This document shows, piece after piece, positions 28,156 through 37,543 of a stretch of 64,000 nucleotides of DNA. The stretch is from an uncultured Croceitalea sp. (GTDB lineage Bacteria > Bacteroidota > Bacteroidia > Flavobacteriales > Flavobacteriaceae): assembly GCA_947495075.1 (NCBI GenBank), contig CANLXH010000001.1:992001-1056000 (forward strand). Reading direction: 5' to 3'. Under the pieces are notes generated by a model. The model did no database searches, had not been told where the DNA came from, and saw only the letters and a program-made list of their open reading frames with translations. Position 1 is the stretch's first letter. Every line of letters begins with the position of its first letter. Position numbers and translations under genes: made by a program.

Positions 28156-29718
28156 TTAAGCTTTGAATTTTCCACCTAAATAAGTGCAATCATAAAGTTC
28201 TTGCATTGAATTAAAGGCTACATTAGTTTTCTCATAGCCATACACTGTTTTTAAATCACTGCTAAGGTAATCATCATCTACATTTACATGAATATCTGAC
28301 ATGGTAAATTGTGAAGGATGTTCATACCCAGCTGCATGTGTTACTTCTAAAAACTCTTTACTAAAAGTTTTAAAATACTGAGCTAATCGTTCAGATTTTA
28401 ATGTTACATCTATACCATTTTGAAGCCATTTACTTTGTGTAGCAATACCAGCAGGGCATTTATTTGTATGACATACTTGTGCCTGAATACAACCAATACT
28501 CATCATCGCCTCACGAGCAACATTAATACAATCTACACCCATGGCAAATGCCATAGCAGCTTTTGCGGGGAAACCAAGTTTACCACTACCTATAAAAACT
28601 ATCCTATCTGTTAAATCACGGTCCTGAAAAATCTTATAGAGACTAGCAAAACCATAAACCCATGGTAATGAAACATGATCAGCAAAACTTGGGGGCGCAG
28701 CCCCGGTTCCTCCCTCACCACCATCTACGGTAATAAAATCAGGCCCTTTACCCGTTTTTTTCATTAAATCTGCTAGTTCTATCCATTGGTCTAATTTTCC
28801 AATTGCTCCTTTAATTCCTACTGGAAGCCCTGTTTGATTTGCAATTTTTTCAACAAGTTCGTGTAGTTCTTGTATGTTGGAAAACGCTTTATGTGTGGAA
28901 GGTGAAAGTACATCTTTACCAACCTCGACACCTCTGATTTCTGCAATTTCTTTTGTGATTTTAGCGCCAGGTAAAACCCCACCTTTGCCAGGTTTTGCTC
29001 CTTGAGAGAGTTTAACTTCAATCGCTTTAATACATGGATTTTCATCAACTAAAACCTTCATTTTGTCCAAAGAAAGATTTCCTTCTTTAGAACGTACTCC
29101 AAAATAACCAGTTCCAAAGTGGAATATAACATCGCCACCTTGCTTGTGGTAAGGTGATAGTCCTCCTTCTCCAGTATTATGATAAGCTCCAGAATTTAAA
29201 ACCCCCTTGTTCATAGCTTTTACTGCCGCCGCCGATAACGAACCAAAGCTCATAGCAGAAATATTAATTACAGATGCTGGGCGATAAGGTTTTTTGCGCT
29301 TATTGTATGCTCCAATTACTTTGGCGCAAGGTAAAAAATAAGGATTCTCTTGATTAGGGTGGTTTTTAGGTATTTGATACCCAATCATCGCATTTTTAAT
29401 AAAAATGTGCTTGTGGGCATAAATATCCCTATCTGTACCAAACCCCTCGTAATTATTCTCTCGTTTTGCTGAAGCATAAATCCAACTACGTTCAATCCTA
29501 TTAAAAGGAAGTTCTTCCCGGTTATTTGCTACAAAATATTGTCGCATTTCTGGACCTATACTTTCTAACCAATAACGCAAATGCCCAACAATTGGGAAGT
29601 TGTGAGTTATAGTGTGTGAGCGTTGGAAAAATATATCCCGAATTGCGACAAGCACAAGTATAGCTATAATCCAAAGCCACCAAGGAACATTACCTAAAAA
29701 GTTTACTATTGATTCCAT
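28156..29718 (-). CDS. FMN-binding glutamate synthase family protein, membrane-anchored
   Basis: 520 residues. A membrane span (about 12-28) precedes a GltB-type FMN/3Fe-4S domain with 'ISAMSFGSLSAAAVKAMNKG', 'NTGEGGLSPYH', 'ITVDGGEGGTGAAP' and the cluster cysteines in 'CIQAQVCHTNKCPAGIAT'. It lacks the glutaminase domain of true GltB. Such proteins are common in Bacteroidota; their reaction is not established to my knowledge. A 60-residue two-span membrane protein precedes it by 16 bases. Confidence 0.87.
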   Translation of the reverse strand: MESIVNFLGNVPWWLWIIAILVLVAIRDIFFQRSHTITHNFPIVGHLRYWLESIGPEMRQYFVANNREELPFNRIERSWIYASAKRENNYEGFGTDRDIYAHKHIFIKNAMIGYQIPKNHPNQENPYFLPCAKVIGAYNKRKKPYRPASVINISAMSFGSLSAAAVKAMNKGVLNSGAYHNTGEGGLSPYHKQGGDVIFHFGTGYFGVRSKEGNLSLDKMKVLVDENPCIKAIEVKLSQGAKPGKGGVLPGAKITKEIAEIRGVEVGKDVLSPSTHKAFSNIQELHELVEKIANQTGLPVGIKGAIGKLDQWIELADLMKKTGKGPDFITVDGGEGGTGAAPPSFADHVSLPWVYGFASLYKIFQDRDLTDRIVFIGSGKLGFPAKAAMAFAMGVDCINVAREAMMSIGCIQAQVCHTNKCPAGIATQSKWLQNGIDVTLKSERLAQYFKTFSKEFLEVTHAAGYEHPSQFTMSDIHVNVDDDYLSSDLKTVYGYEKTNVAFNSMQELYDCTYLGGKFKA

Positions 29719-29734
29719 TAACTAAGATTAAAAT

Positions 29735-29917
29735 CTATATTTTCTTTTGATTATCATGAACAATTTTAATAAGTCCGACTAATGCAAGGAATACCCCGAT
29801 TATACAGCAACTAATATAAATCCATGCGGGTTTTTGCATCACTAATAACACCATTCCAATAGAGGTGAATACCATTCCTGAAATGGTGAATAGGAGTCCC
29901 TTACTTTTTTTGTCCAT
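29735..29917 (-). CDS. Small two-span membrane protein
   Basis: 60 residues with two hydrophobic segments (about 7-26 and 31-51), a charged start (MDKKSKG) and a charged end (HDNQKKI). It lies 16 bases upstream of the membrane-anchored glutamate-synthase-like gene on the same strand and is probably its operon partner. No family recognised. Confidence 0.6.
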   Translation of the reverse strand: MDKKSKGLLFTISGMVFTSIGMVLLVMQKPAWIYISCCIIGVFLALVGLIKIVHDNQKKI

Positions 29918-29930
29918 TGTTTAAGTTTAA

Positions 29931-29957
29931 TTCTTCGACGAGCTCAGAATGACAATT
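29931..29957. repeat. Dispersed repeat fragment (TTCTTCGACGAGCTCAGAAT type)
   Basis: This 27-base stretch matches the 'TTCTCGACAAGCTCAGAATGACA' type of intergenic repeat frequent in Flavobacteria. A related sequence lies at 54161-54180 (CTTCGACAAACTCAGTACAG). Confidence 0.5.
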
Positions 29958-29972
29958 AAAAGGTTTTCTTTC

Positions 29973-30029
29973 TAACTACTAACTACTAACTACTAACTAC
30001 TAACTACTAACTACTAACTACTAACTACT
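29973..30029. repeat. Heptanucleotide tandem repeat (TAACTAC)n
   Basis: About eight perfect copies of TAACTAC over 57 bases. On the minus strand the first copy contains the TAG stop codon of the M20 peptidase gene. The stop comes before the rest of the array, so changes in copy number would not alter the protein, only the 3' untranslated region. Confidence 0.93.
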
Positions 30030-31305
30030 TATTCAGGTAATCTAAAGTCAGTTCTGTCATTGCCTTAACTCCCAATTGCATTCCAGCATCATCAATTAAA
30101 AAATCTGGTGTATGGTGCGGAAAAGATGCTGTGTTCCCAGGTGTCATTCCTCCTAAAAAGAAGAAAAAACCTGGTGCTTCACGCTGAAAATAAGAGAAAT
30201 CTTCTGCACCAGTAATAGCTTTTTGAATAACTACATTATCATTACCAGCAACTCTTTCTAAGGTTGGTAACATTTGGCTAACTAAAGCTGGATCATTATA
30301 AGTAATGTCTGTCGCATCTTTAATTTCACAAGTTGCGGTTCCACCATAAGCTTTTGCAATAGTTTCTACCATTTCTACCATACGCTTATTCAACTTGTCT
30401 TTCATATCGTAGTCTAGCGTTCTAATAGTACCAATCATTTCGGCACTTTCAGGGATAATATTAAAGCGAACACCGCTTTTTATTTTACCAACAGTAATCA
30501 CGGCAGCTTCTTCCGTTAGTTTGGTTTCACGACTAATAATAGTTTGTAAGCCATCAATAATTTTAGCACTTATTAAAATTGGGTCCACACCAGCCCAGGG
30601 TTGTGAACCGTGACTTTGTTTTCCGTTAACTTTAATCGTAAAACTTTGAGCAGCAGCCATAGTGCCACCAGACTTATACCGAATCATCCCAACTGGAGTC
30701 TGGGAGTTAATGTGCAATCCAAAAATGGCATCTACTTTGGGGTTTTCCATTACACCTTCTTTTACCATTAGTAAAGCCCCACCTTCTTCCCCAGGAGGTG
30801 GTCCTTCTTCTGATGGTTGAAAAATAAACTTCACGGTACCTTTAATCTTATCTTTATTTTTTGAGAGTATTTCTGCAACACCCATTAAAATTGCAGTATG
30901 TGTATCATGTCCACAAGCATGCATTACACCAACTTTTTCTCCTAGAAATTCTGAAGTTACCGTCGATTTAAATGGCAAATCATTTCGTTCTGTAACAGGT
31001 AAAGCATCAATATCTGCACGTAATGCAACTACTTTTCCAGGTTTATCACCTTTTAAAAGCCCTACTACGCCAGTATGAGCGACACCTGTCTTTACTTCAA
31101 TCCCTAAAGACTTTAAATGTTTTGCAATCTTCTCCGCAGTTTTAAATTCTCTGTTTCCTAATTCTGGGTTTTGGTGAAAATCATGTCTCCAATCAATCAC
31201 TTTATTTTCAACACTCTTGTAATCTTTACTAAGGTTTGGACCTTGTGCAAGCAAGCTACAGGTAGCTATTACAAAAGCAAAAGCGAATACTTTAAATTTA
31301 TTCAT
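30025..31305 (-). CDS. Exported M20-family amidohydrolase/metallopeptidase
   Basis: 426 residues from ATG 31303-31305, giving the signal peptide 'MNKFKVFAFAFVIATCSLLAQ'; a longer frame to 31344 overlaps the upstream gene and is unlikely. It has M20D (IAA-amidohydrolase/hippurate hydrolase) motifs: 'DWRHDFHQNPELG', 'ALRADIDALPVTE', the metal-binding 'MHACGHDTHTAIL', 'FQPSEEGPPPGEEGGALLM' and 'TGAEDFSYF'. It hydrolyses N-acyl amino acids or similar amides in the periplasm. It lies 10 bases after the DsrE-like gene, as one operon. Confidence 0.93.
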   Translation of the reverse strand: MNKFKVFAFAFVIATCSLLAQGPNLSKDYKSVENKVIDWRHDFHQNPELGNREFKTAEKIAKHLKSLGIEVKTGVAHTGVVGLLKGDKPGKVVALRADIDALPVTERNDLPFKSTVTSEFLGEKVGVMHACGHDTHTAILMGVAEILSKNKDKIKGTVKFIFQPSEEGPPPGEEGGALLMVKEGVMENPKVDAIFGLHINSQTPVGMIRYKSGGTMAAAQSFTIKVNGKQSHGSQPWAGVDPILISAKIIDGLQTIISRETKLTEEAAVITVGKIKSGVRFNIIPESAEMIGTIRTLDYDMKDKLNKRMVEMVETIAKAYGGTATCEIKDATDITYNDPALVSQMLPTLERVAGNDNVVIQKAITGAEDFSYFQREAPGFFFFLGGMTPGNTASFPHHTPDFLIDDAGMQLGVKAMTELTLDYLNK

Positions 31306-31315
31306 ACTATTAGTT

Positions 31316-31849
31316 TTAAAATTTGATGAGGCGGTAGCCATCATTTTGTAATTGTATTAATGCTGTCATTGCCGAGAGTGAAAGTTGTACTCCAGAGATA
31401 GCTTCTTCTATAGGAAAATCTCTTGATAAGGATGACTGTCCACAGAAAATAAATTCTACTCCCGCACCCATAAGTTGTTCCACCATTTCAGTATTCGGAT
31501 TTTCAACTCCATACCTTTCTTTATAAGCCTTGTTAGTGCTAATATCTTTTGAAGCTTTGTTATGAACCACTAAGGCAACTTTCATATTTTCAGGAGAAAC
31601 ACCACTTTGAGCATGCATATTTAAAAATCGTGCAGCAGTTTCTATACTTCTATTTAAAGATGAAGTATCCTCTGGGCTATTCATTATATCAAAGACAACT
31701 TTTAATTCTTGGTCTTTTGTAATTTTATAATCTTGATTATTAATTTTCCAAACTTTACCATAATCAGTAATTATGGGACCTGCTTTTTTCTCCTGAGCGG
31801 TAACATTAAGAAATGAAAGTATAAGTAAGAAGATGTAATTCTTATTCAT
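31316..31849 (-). CDS. Exported DsrE-family protein
   Basis: 177 residues. The signal peptide 'MNKNYIFLLILSFLNVTAQ' is cleaved after Q. The rest fits the DsrE/DsrF-like fold: 'LKVVFDIMNSPED', 'MKVALVVHNKA', 'GVEFIFCGQSS', with one Cys in the position of the usual reactive cysteine. A periplasmic sulfur- or ligand-binding role is possible but unproven. It is the promoter-proximal gene of the pair with the M20 amidohydrolase. Confidence 0.8.
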   Translation of the reverse strand: MNKNYIFLLILSFLNVTAQEKKAGPIITDYGKVWKINNQDYKITKDQELKVVFDIMNSPEDTSSLNRSIETAARFLNMHAQSGVSPENMKVALVVHNKASKDISTNKAYKERYGVENPNTEMVEQLMGAGVEFIFCGQSSLSRDFPIEEAISGVQLSLSAMTALIQLQNDGYRLIKF

Positions 31850-31963
31850 AAGGTCTAAATATATTTAAAAGTTGTGTAAATACCATTTGCTGTTCAAAAG
31901 TATTTAAAGCTTCATTTCAACAAACGGAGTAGATTGGCTAATTTCACCTTTTAGATTTTGCTT

Positions 31964-34297
31964 GTGGAAGAAGAGATTTTATATTTAAAAGGATTAAATG
32001 AAGCCCAACGTGGTCCTGTAGTTCATAAAGACGGGCCACTCATGGTTATTGCTGGTGCTGGCTCAGGTAAAACCAGAGTTTTAACATACCGTATTGCCCA
32101 TCTAATGGCGCAGGGCGTGGACTCTTTTAATATTTTAGCCTTAACGTTTACAAATAAGGCTGCTCGTGAAATGAAAAAGCGTATTGCCGATATTGTAGGC
32201 AATTCTGAAGCAAAGAACTTATGGATGGGAACTTTCCATTCTGTCTTTGCCAAACTGTTGCGTTTTGATGGAGATAAATTAGGATATCCAAGCAATTTCA
32301 CTATTTACGATACTCAGGATTCTCAACGTCTGATAGCTTCTATAATTAAGGAGATGGGACTGGATAAGGATATTTACAAATACAAGCAAATTCAAAACCG
32401 AATATCTTCCTATAAGAATAGCTTAATTACAGTAAAGGCTTATTTTCAAAACCCAGAATTAATAGAAGCCGATGCTATGGCAAAACGTCCTAGACTGGGA
32501 GAGATTTACCAAAACTACGTGGATCGTTGTTTTAAAGCTGGCGCCATGGATTTTGATGATTTACTACTACGCACCAATGAATTATTGACGCGCTTCCCAG
32601 AGGTTTTAATGAAGTATCAAGACCGCTTTAGGTATATTTTGGTAGACGAGTACCAAGATACCAATCACTCACAGTACTTAATTGTAAAAGCTTTGGCAGA
32701 CCGCTACCAGAATATTTGTGTGGTTGGGGACGATGCCCAAAGTATTTATTCTTTTCGTGGAGCCAATATCAGTAATATCTTAAACTTTCAACGTGATTAT
32801 GATGATGTTGGAATGTATCGGTTGGAGCAGAATTATAGGTCTACCAAGAATATAGTAAATGCAGCAAACTCAATTATTGCTAAAAACAAGAATCAGTTAG
32901 AGAAAGTGGTTTGGACGTCTAACGATGAAGGGGAAAAGATAAAAATACATCGTAGCGTTACAGATGCTGAGGAAGGGCGTTATGTGGCAGCTTCTATTTT
33001 CGAGAATCGCATGCAGCAACAAATGCAGAATGGAGAATTTGCGGTATTATATAGAACCAATTCACAATCCAGAGCTATAGAAGATGCATTGCGCAAAAAG
33101 GATATTCCATACCGTATTTATGGGGGGCTTTCTTTTTATCAACGAAAAGAAATCAAGGATGTTTTGGCGTATTTGCGTTTGGTCATAAACGCAAAGGATG
33201 AGGAAGCTTTAAAACGTATCATCAACTTTCCAGCGCGTGGAATAGGGCAGACCACAATTGATAAATTAGTTGTTGCAGCTAACCATTACGGGCGTTCCAT
33301 TTTTGAAGTTATAGAGAACTTATCCAAATTAGAATTAAAAATAAACTCGGGAACATCCCGCAAGTTAGAAGATTTTGTTACTATGATAAAAAGCTTCCAG
33401 ATTATGAATGAAGGATCTGATGCTTTTACATTAGCAGAGCATGTCGCCAAAAAAACGGGCTTATTATTAGAGTTTAAAAAAGATGGTACTCCCGAAGGCA
33501 TTGGCAGAATGGAGAATATTGAAGAATTGCTCAATGGTATTCAAGATTTTGTAGAAGGGCAAAAAGAATTGGCAGATGCGGATGGTAGCCTGACCGAATT
33601 TTTAGAAGATGTTGCACTTGCCTCAGATTTGGACAAAGATACCGGTGATGATGACCGCGTGGCACTGATGACCATTCACTTGGCAAAAGGATTGGAATTC
33701 CCATACGTTTATATCGTTGGAATGGAGGAAGACCTGTTCCCTTCCGCCATGAGTATGAATACACGCAGTGAGCTAGAAGAAGAGCGTAGGTTGTTCTATG
33801 TTGCGCTAACGCGTGCAGAAAAACAGGCCTTTCTCACCTATACACAGAACCGCTACCGTTGGGGAAAACTAATAGATGCAGAACCTAGCCGCTTTTTGGA
33901 GGAAATTGAAGAGCAATATGTTGAGAATTTAATTCCTGTTAATGATGGCTATCGTTATAAATCGCCTATAAGCGGTGATATTTTTGGCGATGTAGATAAA
34001 AGTAAATTACGCCAAATAAAACCTCAGAATGGTACTCCACCAAGTATAAAAGGCCCTAACGAAAGTCAGCTGCGCAAGCTTAGAAAGCTTAAGCCAGAAA
34101 TTTCACGACCCTCTGCCAACACCAATGTGATTGATGCCAATTTAACAGAAGGAGCTTTGGTCAATCATACCCGTTTTGGTAAAGGTAAAGTTCTAAAGAT
34201 AGAGGGTGTAGGAAACGATAAGAAAGCTGAAATACAGTTTGATAGAGGTGATATTAAGAAGCTTTTATTACGCTTTGCGAAGTTGGAGGTATTGTGA
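31964..34297 (+). CDS. UvrD/PcrA-family superfamily I DNA helicase
   Basis: 777 residues from GTG 31964; a TTG two codons earlier is an alternative. Motifs are 'LMVIAGAGSGKTRVL' (Walker A), 'ALTFTNKAAREMKKR', 'ILVDEYQDTNHSQY', 'DAQSIYSFRGA', 'LEQNYRSTKNI', 'VALMTIHLAKGLEFPYVYI' and 'RRLFYVALTRAEKQ'. The last ~45 residues ('LVNHTRFGKGKVLKIEG') are the Tudor-like RNA-polymerase-binding tail typical of UvrD/PcrA. It acts in excision and mismatch repair and in clearing proteins from DNA. The gene symbol is left blank because uvrD and pcrA cannot be told apart here. Confidence 0.95.
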   Translation: MEEEILYLKGLNEAQRGPVVHKDGPLMVIAGAGSGKTRVLTYRIAHLMAQGVDSFNILALTFTNKAAREMKKRIADIVGNSEAKNLWMGTFHSVFAKLLRFDGDKLGYPSNFTIYDTQDSQRLIASIIKEMGLDKDIYKYKQIQNRISSYKNSLITVKAYFQNPELIEADAMAKRPRLGEIYQNYVDRCFKAGAMDFDDLLLRTNELLTRFPEVLMKYQDRFRYILVDEYQDTNHSQYLIVKALADRYQNICVVGDDAQSIYSFRGANISNILNFQRDYDDVGMYRLEQNYRSTKNIVNAANSIIAKNKNQLEKVVWTSNDEGEKIKIHRSVTDAEEGRYVAASIFENRMQQQMQNGEFAVLYRTNSQSRAIEDALRKKDIPYRIYGGLSFYQRKEIKDVLAYLRLVINAKDEEALKRIINFPARGIGQTTIDKLVVAANHYGRSIFEVIENLSKLELKINSGTSRKLEDFVTMIKSFQIMNEGSDAFTLAEHVAKKTGLLLEFKKDGTPEGIGRMENIEELLNGIQDFVEGQKELADADGSLTEFLEDVALASDLDKDTGDDDRVALMTIHLAKGLEFPYVYIVGMEEDLFPSAMSMNTRSELEEERRLFYVALTRAEKQAFLTYTQNRYRWGKLIDAEPSRFLEEIEEQYVENLIPVNDGYRYKSPISGDIFGDVDKSKLRQIKPQNGTPPSIKGPNESQLRKLRKLKPEISRPSANTNVIDANLTEGALVNHTRFGKGKVLKIEGVGNDKKAEIQFDRGDIKKLLLRFAKLEVL

Positions 34298-34360
34298 GAA
34301 TTTTTGGTGAGTATTATTACTATGCAGATTTACTATCTTTAAATTACGAATACATACTTA

Positions 34361-34981
34361 GTGGCCGAGTTTATCAAAATATATAATGAGAATCCTAATC
34401 CAAAAGAAATTGCGAAGGTTGTAAAAGTGCTTCGTGATGGTGGCTTGGTCATCTATCCTACAGATACTGTTTATGGTTTGGGCTGCGACATAACCAAATC
34501 TAGAGCTTTAGAAAAGATTGCTAGAATTAAGGGAATAAAACTAACCAAAGCCAATTGGTCATTTATATGTGCAGATTTAAGCAACCTTTCGGACTATGTA
34601 AAACAAATAGATACAGCTACATTTAAAGTGTTGAAAAGAGCTCTACCAGGTCCATATACATTCATTCTACCTGGAAACAATAATTTGCCAAAAGATTTTA
34701 AAAAACGAAATACCGTTGGTATTAGAGTTCCAGATAATACAATAGCGCAAGCATTGGTTTCGGAATTAGGCAACCCGATAGTATCTACATCTATTAGGGA
34801 CGATGACGACGTATTGGAATATACTACAGACCCCGAACTGATTTTTGAAAAGTGGCAAAACCTAGTCGATGTTGTCATTGACGGTGGTTATGGGGGTAAT
34901 GTAGCCTCTACTGTGATAGATTTATCAGAAAGTACTCCTACCGTAGTTCGCGAAGGTAAAGGAAGTTTAGATATACTTTAA
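34361..34981 (+). CDS. Threonylcarbamoyl-AMP synthase family protein (Sua5/YciO/YrdC)
   Basis: 206 residues starting at GTG 34361. YrdC-fold motifs are 'VIYPTDTVYGLGCDI', 'RIKGIKLTKANWSF', 'ALPGPYTFILPG' and 'VGIRVPD'. The 'K-x-R/K-x3' ATP/threonine site is modified (KLTKANWSF instead of KRP..P), as in the YciO-like subgroup, so it may not be the main t6A enzyme of the cell. A terminator follows at 35061. Confidence 0.85.
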   Translation: MAEFIKIYNENPNPKEIAKVVKVLRDGGLVIYPTDTVYGLGCDITKSRALEKIARIKGIKLTKANWSFICADLSNLSDYVKQIDTATFKVLKRALPGPYTFILPGNNNLPKDFKKRNTVGIRVPDNTIAQALVSELGNPIVSTSIRDDDDVLEYTTDPELIFEKWQNLVDVVIDGGYGGNVASTVIDLSESTPTVVREGKGSLDIL

Positions 34982-35060
34982 ATAGATTTGTTTGTTTTCT
35001 GTTGTGCCTAGCTAAGTTGAGATGTAATTTATAACTATTTAATAATTCTTAAGAAATAAA

Positions 35061-35083
35061 AAAAGCAGCCAATTGGCTGCTTT
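35061..35083. terminator. Bidirectional terminator
   Basis: Perfect palindrome AGCAGCCAATTGGCTGCT (35064-35081) with A-rich left and T-rich right flanks. It lies between the stops of the convergent YrdC-family and OmpA-family genes and can serve both. Confidence 0.88.
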
Positions 35084-35107
35084 CTAATTTTATATGGAGA
35101 AGTAGAT

Positions 35108-35986
35108 TTAGTTTCCACCACCATTAATGGCTGGATCTTTCATTCCTTCTTCTATCATGCTGTAGAACTGATCAATTTTTGGAAGAACAACAATTCTAGT
35201 TCTTCTGTTTTTAGCTCTTTCAGCAGCATTATCATTACCTACCAAAGGAACATAGAAACTTCTACCTGCAGCCGTCATTCTTTTTGGATCTACATTAAAG
35301 TCGTTCTGTAATACTCTAACAATAGAAGTAGCACGTTTAGCACTTAAGTCCCAGTTATCTACAAGAACACCTCTGCTAAATGGTACATTATCTGTATGAC
35401 CTTCTACCATAAACTCAAAGTCTGGCTTATTGTTTACCACCTTTGCTACTTTACCAAGTACTTGTTTTGCTGCATTTGTTACATTGTAGCTTCCGCTTCT
35501 AAATAATAACTTATCGGAAATAGAAACAAAAACAACTCCTTTTTCTACGCTTACTTCAATATCTTCATCATCCAAATTCCCAAGAACTCCTTTTAAACTT
35601 TGCACTAAAGAAAGGTTTACAGAGTCTCTTCTGGTGACTGCATCTTGCAATCTTCTTATAGTTAAGTCTTTTTCTTGTAAACTCTCAAGAGATTTTTCTA
35701 AATTTTCTGCTCCTTTAGCAGTTAGGGTAGTTAAATCTCCCATATTGTTAATTAACTCTTGGTTGTTAGCTTTTAAGAAAGCATTTTGTTCTTCTAAAGC
35801 ACTTAACCTAGATGAAGCAGTAGCTTTTTCTTCTAGACAATCGTTGAGTTTAACAGTAGCAGAATTTAATAAATCTTGCGTCTCTTTTTGTTTGGCTTCT
35901 AAATCTGCATATTTCTTTTGAGATACGCATGAAGATAATAAGACTACAAGCGAAAGTGTTCCTAGTATAACTTTTTTCATGTTCAA
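35108..35986 (-). CDS. OmpA-family lipoprotein with coiled coil
   Basis: 292 residues; ATG at 35986 or two codons later. A lipoprotein signal ends at 'VVLLSSC'. Residues ~25-130 form a coiled coil. The OmpA/peptidoglycan-binding domain has 'LLFRSGSYNVT', 'FMVEGHTDNVPF' and 'AKNRRTRIVV', complete with the Asp and Arg that bind diaminopimelate. It tethers the outer membrane to peptidoglycan. A GTP-free single gene with its own terminator. Confidence 0.93.
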   Translation of the reverse strand: MNMKKVILGTLSLVVLLSSCVSQKKYADLEAKQKETQDLLNSATVKLNDCLEEKATASSRLSALEEQNAFLKANNQELINNMGDLTTLTAKGAENLEKSLESLQEKDLTIRRLQDAVTRRDSVNLSLVQSLKGVLGNLDDEDIEVSVEKGVVFVSISDKLLFRSGSYNVTNAAKQVLGKVAKVVNNKPDFEFMVEGHTDNVPFSRGVLVDNWDLSAKRATSIVRVLQNDFNVDPKRMTAAGRSFYVPLVGNDNAAERAKNRRTRIVVLPKIDQFYSMIEEGMKDPAINGGGN

Positions 35987-36056
35987 TTATTTGCGATTAA
36001 CTGTTAATTAGATTTCAAAATTATACAAAATGGAATCTATTGAAATCCTAATGTAG

Positions 36057-37058
36057 TTAATCTTTTACTAAAATGTTAAAATTCTTTACTTGATGTACGA
36101 AATGTGCCCATACAATGGATGTTACTGGGTAGTAATTTAATATAAAATTAGCTTTTTCACGCTTTCTATATATTTTACTAAAGTTACTATAAAAGCTCAA
36201 ATGTGCTTTAAAAATGGCTAAAAAATGATTTGGTTTTAATTGAAAAAGAAAACGTACAGCTGCGATACCATCCAAAATAAGTCTATAAAAGATAATAGGA
36301 AATGCTTTTCTGCGGGGTAAATTTTTTGTGATGGAGTAGAGGGAGTTCCTAAAATTTAGAAATGTTTTTTTAGGATTCATATTACTTAAAGTGGAACCTC
36401 CTAAGTGATATATCTTACTACCCCCAATATAGTAAACTTTGTGACTATTATTTTTTGCACGCCAACACAAGTCTACTTCTTCTTGGTGCGCAAAATAATC
36501 GGTATCAAAACCATTGAGCTCCCAAAAAACATCACTTTTTATAAACATACATGCTCCAGTAGCCCAAAAAATTTCGGTAACATCATTGTATTGTCCTTTA
36601 TCCTCTTCTAAAGCTTGGAATATACGTCCACGACAAAAGGGATAACCTAATTTATCAATAAAACCGCCACCAGCCCCAGCATACTCAAAGTGGTCTTTCT
36701 TTTTTAAATCTAAAATTTTTGGCTGTATGATTTTTGCTTCTGGAATTTCTTTAAAACCTTTTAGAATTGGTTCTAACCAATTTTTGGTTACTTCAACATC
36801 GGAGTTTAGCAGGCAGTAGTAATCTGCTTTAATACTTTTTAAACCTACATTGTAACCACCAGCAAAACCATAATTCGCATCATTTATAACAACACTTACT
36901 TCTGGAAATTCTTTTTTTAATATTTCCACAGATTCATCTGTAGAGGCATTATCTATTACATAGATTGCTGCACCTTTGGAATATTCTAATACCGTAGGGA
37001 GGTAATTTTTAAGCAAATTTGCTCCATTCCAATTTAATATGACTATTGCGAGTTTCAA
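36057..37058 (-). CDS. Glycosyltransferase family 2
   Basis: 333 residues. The GT-A domain shows 'LAIVILNWNGANLL', 'AIYVIDNASTDESV', 'ANYGFAGGYNVGL', 'YYCLLNSDVEVTKNWLEP' and 'FAHQEEVDLCWRAKN'. This is the rhamnosyltransferase-like GT2 type that acts on the cytosolic side of the inner membrane in polysaccharide or glycolipid synthesis. The C-terminus has a hydrophobic, basic stretch that may touch the membrane. No other polysaccharide genes are adjacent. Confidence 0.9.
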   Translation of the reverse strand: MKLAIVILNWNGANLLKNYLPTVLEYSKGAAIYVIDNASTDESVEILKKEFPEVSVVINDANYGFAGGYNVGLKSIKADYYCLLNSDVEVTKNWLEPILKGFKEIPEAKIIQPKILDLKKKDHFEYAGAGGGFIDKLGYPFCRGRIFQALEEDKGQYNDVTEIFWATGACMFIKSDVFWELNGFDTDYFAHQEEVDLCWRAKNNSHKVYYIGGSKIYHLGGSTLSNMNPKKTFLNFRNSLYSITKNLPRRKAFPIIFYRLILDGIAAVRFLFQLKPNHFLAIFKAHLSFYSNFSKIYRKREKANFILNYYPVTSIVWAHFVHQVKNFNILVKD

Positions 37059-37070
37059 AACGGTGGCAAA

Positions 37071-37517
37071 TTAACGGCTAAAATCAGGAATTTCTCTTAA
37101 AAAAGTATATTTTTCTTGTGCGTGGTCTATTTGACAATAATAGTGTTGTAAACCGTTTGTTACCATTAAGTATTCTGCATCCAACTTCATATTGTATCGC
37201 GCAATCTGGTCAAATGTGGCTTGTGTTATTTCAATATTTGGAGATTTGCACTCTACTAATATTTTAATAGTCCCATCAGAATTAAAAACAACGATATCAA
37301 ATCGTTTCTTTAAAGAGTTCAACGTAATTTGTTTTTCAACATTTATAATACTCCTAGGGTATTTTTTTTCTTCAACCAGAAAATGAATTACGTGTTGTCT
37401 TACCCATTCTTCTGGTTGCAAAACCACAAATCTTTTACGGATAGTATCAAAAATATAGATTCTATTTTCGCTATTTTTGATGCGAAACGAATACTTCTTA
37501 AAATTCAATGGCAGCAT
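37071..37517 (-). CDS. HSDR_N-type PD-(D/E)XK nuclease-domain protein
   Basis: 148 residues. The nuclease core reads 'KKRFDIVVFNSDGTIKILVECKSP', with the D...E-x-K triad of the type I restriction HsdR N-terminal domain. There are no helicase, HsdM or HsdS partners here. The gene is short and conserved beside holA in Bacteroidota, which suggests a housekeeping role in DNA processing rather than restriction. It starts 27 bases from the divergent holA. Confidence 0.85.
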   Translation of the reverse strand: MLPLNFKKYSFRIKNSENRIYIFDTIRKRFVVLQPEEWVRQHVIHFLVEEKKYPRSIINVEKQITLNSLKKRFDIVVFNSDGTIKILVECKSPNIEITQATFDQIARYNMKLDAEYLMVTNGLQHYYCQIDHAQEKYTFLREIPDFSR

Positions 37518-37543
37518 TGAACAAATTTGATGATTTTTTTTAA

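Noticed and set aside
29973-30029. Regular repeats that might be a CRISPR array
   Set aside because: The unit is 7 bases with no spacers; this is a simple tandem repeat.
37071-37517. Remnant of a type I restriction system
   Set aside because: The HSDR_N protein is a complete short gene conserved beside holA; there are no hsdM, hsdS or helicase remains.
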